A stretch of DNA of 64,000 nt from Flavobacterium lipolyticum (lineage in GTDB: Bacteria > Bacteroidota > Bacteroidia > Flavobacteriales > Flavobacteriaceae): positions 2,728,001-2,792,000 of the forward strand of contig NZ_JAJJMN010000001.1 of assembly GCF_020905335.1 (NCBI RefSeq). The letters run 5' to 3'. Under the pieces are notes generated by a model that was not told where the DNA came from, ran no database searches, and was given only the letters and a program-made list of their open reading frames with translations. Below, in pieces: positions 62,210 through 64,000 of this stretch. How positions within the stretch are numbered: position 1 is the first letter of the stretch; every line of letters begins with the position of its first letter. The position numbers and the translations under genes were made by a program.

Positions 62210-63304
62210 TTATGCTAGCTCGGGTTTTATTCCAAGATCTCTTAAGTGTCTGTAATGTGCTAATACAGCTCCTCTCATCGTTTTGAATTCATGATAAGGC
62301 AAGTTGCATTCGATGGCAGTTTGTTTTACAATTTCGGCAATTTTTCCGTAGTGGATATGACTGATATTTGGAAAAATGTGGTGTTCAATTTGATGGTTTA
62401 AACCTCCTGTGAACCAGTTGATTATTTTGTTTTTTGGTGCAAAATTAGCAGTGGTATACAATTGGTGAATGGCCCAGGTGTTTTCCATTTCCCCTTCTTC
62501 ATTCGGAACCGGATTTGAAGTTTCTTCTACTACGTGTGCCAATTGAAAAACGATACTTAAAATTAATCCGGCAGTATAATGCATAACGAAAAATCCGATC
62601 ACTACTTTCCACCATATTACACCTAAAATCATTGGTAAAGCCATCCAGATTAAAACATAGATGATTTTTGTGATTACGAGAACGGTCCATAATTTAGTTG
62701 GACTTTGTGGTGCTCCGTAGGATAATTTTCTTTTCAGGTAATTTTTCATTTGCTTGAAATCGGTTGTTAGAGCCCAATTAAAAGTCAAAAGTCCGTATAA
62801 GAAAAAAGAATAGTAATGTTGGAATTTGTGAAAACGGTGCCATTCTGCATTTTGGGTAAAACGAATGATTCTTCCGGCATCAAGATCTTCATCATGACCG
62901 TGAATGTTCGTATAGGTATGGTGAAGTACATTATGTTGTACCTGCCAGTTGTGAACGTTTCCGGCTAATACGTAAATACTTCCCCCCATGATTTTGTTGA
63001 TCCATGATTTAGAAGAGTACGACCCGTGATTTCCATCGTGCATGACATTCATACCAATTCCGGCCATACCAACTCCCATAAGGATATTTAGGAGTAATTG
63101 TGCCCAGAAAGGCATGTTAAGCGTTAATATTAAGAAGTATGGTGTTAAGAAAACAGCGAAAAGAATAATGGCTTTTAAATGCAGCTTCCAGTTTCCTGTT
63201 TTCTGAATATTGTTCTCTTTGAAGTAATTGTTTACTCGTGAGTTAAGCGTTCTGAAGAACTTCAGATTGTCTTGCTTCGCAAATGTAGGCGCAGTGTTAT
63301 TCAT
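62210..63304 (-). CDS. membrane fatty acid (acyl-CoA) desaturase
   Basis: 364 residues with several membrane helices. Three His boxes stand in order: HDGNHG (first), HNVLHH (second) and QIEHH (third, in NHQIEHHIFPNISH), the di-iron ligands of membrane desaturases and front-end desaturase relatives. It introduces double bonds into acyl chains to adjust membrane fluidity. A minus-strand promoter (TACCTTTG at 63331-63324) drives it. Confidence 0.93.
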   Translation of the reverse strand: MNNTAPTFAKQDNLKFFRTLNSRVNNYFKENNIQKTGNWKLHLKAIILFAVFLTPYFLILTLNMPFWAQLLLNILMGVGMAGIGMNVMHDGNHGSYSSKSWINKIMGGSIYVLAGNVHNWQVQHNVLHHTYTNIHGHDEDLDAGRIIRFTQNAEWHRFHKFQHYYSFFLYGLLTFNWALTTDFKQMKNYLKRKLSYGAPQSPTKLWTVLVITKIIYVLIWMALPMILGVIWWKVVIGFFVMHYTAGLILSIVFQLAHVVEETSNPVPNEEGEMENTWAIHQLYTTANFAPKNKIINWFTGGLNHQIEHHIFPNISHIHYGKIAEIVKQTAIECNLPYHEFKTMRGAVLAHYRHLRDLGIKPELA

Positions 63305-63323
63305 AATTAATTTAAATAGGTTT

Positions 63324-63395
63324 CAAAGGTAATTATTATAAATTTTCAATTTGCAAAATTGAGTTAAATATTTCAATCGTAAAGTACTACTTTTG
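63324..63395. promoter_or_regulatory. divergent promoters of the desaturase and rsmG genes
   Basis: Minus-strand -7 box TACCTTTG (63324-63331, toward the desaturase) and plus-strand TACTTTTG (63388-63395, toward rsmG). The rsmG leader would be only about 12 bases. Confidence 0.7.
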
Positions 63396-63412
63396 TTAAA
63401 AAAATTAGAGCA

Positions 63413-64000
63413 ATGGATGAGATATTGAAATATTTTCCGGATTTGACTGAACTTCAAATCCAGCAATTTCAAAAGTTAGACTTTTTATACCACGATTGGA
63501 ATGAAAAAATCAATGTTATTTCAAGAAAAGATATTGATGCTTTATATACAAAACACATTTTGCACTCGCTTGGAATTGCTAAAATTATGAAGTTTGAACC
63601 GGGGGCAACGGTTTTGGATGTGGGTACCGGAGGTGGGTTTCCCGGAATTCCGTTGGCCATTCTTTTTCCTGAAACCCGTTTTTATCTGATCGATGTGATA
63701 GCAAAAAAAATTAAGGTGGTTCAGGGAGTTGTAGATGCGTTAGAATTGAAAAATGTTAAAGCAGAACAAAAGCGTGCTGAATTGGTGAAAGGTGATTTTG
63801 ATTTTATTGTAAGTCGCGCAGTAACCAATATGCCGGATTTTGTTTCTTGGGTAAAAGGTAAAATAAAGAAGCAGCATAAGCACACTTTGAAAAATGGAAT
63901 TCTATATTTAAAGGGAGGAGACTTAACAGAAGAATTGGCAGCTTTTCCAAAAGCTACTTTATATGATTTGTCGACTATTTTTGAAGACGAGTTCTTTGAA
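63413..64000 (+). CDS. rsmG: 16S rRNA (guanine527-N7)-methyltransferase, 3' end outside window
   Basis: 196 codons from the ATG at 63413 run to the window edge without a stop. The full protein should be about 210 residues. The SAM-binding motif is LDVGTGGGFPGIPLAIL, preceded by NVISRKDIDALYTKHILHSLG and followed by SRAVTNMPDFVSW, all characteristic of RsmG (GidB). It methylates G527 of 16S rRNA using S-adenosylmethionine. Confidence 0.95.
   Translation, partial: MDEILKYFPDLTELQIQQFQKLDFLYHDWNEKINVISRKDIDALYTKHILHSLGIAKIMKFEPGATVLDVGTGGGFPGIPLAILFPETRFYLIDVIAKKIKVVQGVVDALELKNVKAEQKRAELVKGDFDFIVSRAVTNMPDFVSWVKGKIKKQHKHTLKNGILYLKGGDLTEELAAFPKATLYDLSTIFEDEFFE

Overview
The window is a chromosomal segment of a flavobacterium (Bacteroidota, Flavobacteriaceae, most likely Flavobacterium). 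The evidence is AT-rich DNA, repeated promoter boxes of the Bacteroidota type (TAnnTTTG, with TTG about 20 bases upstream), a HPPK-deoxynucleoside kinase fusion, Bacteroidota-type SppA, DUF983, DUF1573 and DUF2797 proteins, and a GH3-like protein. Most of the window is ordinary core genome. Genus and species are inferred from protein style only.

Layout. 1-5509: a truncated alpha/beta hydrolase, a DUF218 protein, a holin-like membrane protein, then tig, clpP and clpX. 5541-13843: an accessory island directly after the clpX terminator. It is a mosaic of surface-lipoprotein genes with a near-constant N-terminal half and swapped C-terminal domains, with candidate immunity genes, orphan C-terminal tails and broken copies. 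13897-17310: a GlxA-type AraC regulator divergent from a run of AHSA1/SRPBCC and VOC (glyoxalase-fold) genes. 17562-25229: serB, small membrane proteins with an archaemetzincin-like protease, a GH3-like protein, a DUF2797 protein and a family 9 glycosyltransferase. 25276-34439: an AsmA-like protein, a hydrolase, SppA, a carboxypeptidase-regulatory-domain protein, the folK-dNK fusion, a SpoU methyltransferase and a DUF1573 protein. 34598-38818: mutS, tRNA-Gly, tRNA-Leu, a 41-copy octamer tandem repeat, a DUF1508-like protein and an Ala-rich lipoprotein. 39168-44934: waaA, a DegT aminotransferase, galE, a duplicated toxin-antitoxin-like pair, and fabD. 45007-48437: DUF983, an AraC regulator, YceI, a YjdI-like Fe-S protein and pirin. 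48860-53542: the glyoxylate bypass (aceB, aceA) with a divergent XRE/IrrE-type regulator and a striking 56-bp dyad between them. 53651-64000: a Crp/Fnr regulator, DUF6370, purT, a U32 peptidase, an outer-membrane barrel, an NTF2-like lipoprotein, a class C serine hydrolase, an aspartate aminotransferase, a fatty acid desaturase, and the start of rsmG.

The most interesting system is the island at 5541-13843. Three head modules (terminator, promoter, signal peptide, about 190-residue domain, Gly/Ser linker) carry different C-terminal ends. One ends in an HExxH metallopeptidase-like domain, one in an unrecognised domain interrupted by an in-frame TGA, and one has decayed. Between them lie headless C-terminal tails, each followed by small exported, lipoprotein, membrane or cytoplasmic proteins that recur as diverged paralogues. 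That is the architecture of a polymorphic toxin-immunity locus growing by recombination. A 29-bp copy of the clpX 3' end inside the island points to duplication out of the clpX border.

Several kinds of short intergenic repeat also recur: octamer-phased words, REP-like hairpins built on GAAGTCGAAG, and large inverted repeats next to start codons.
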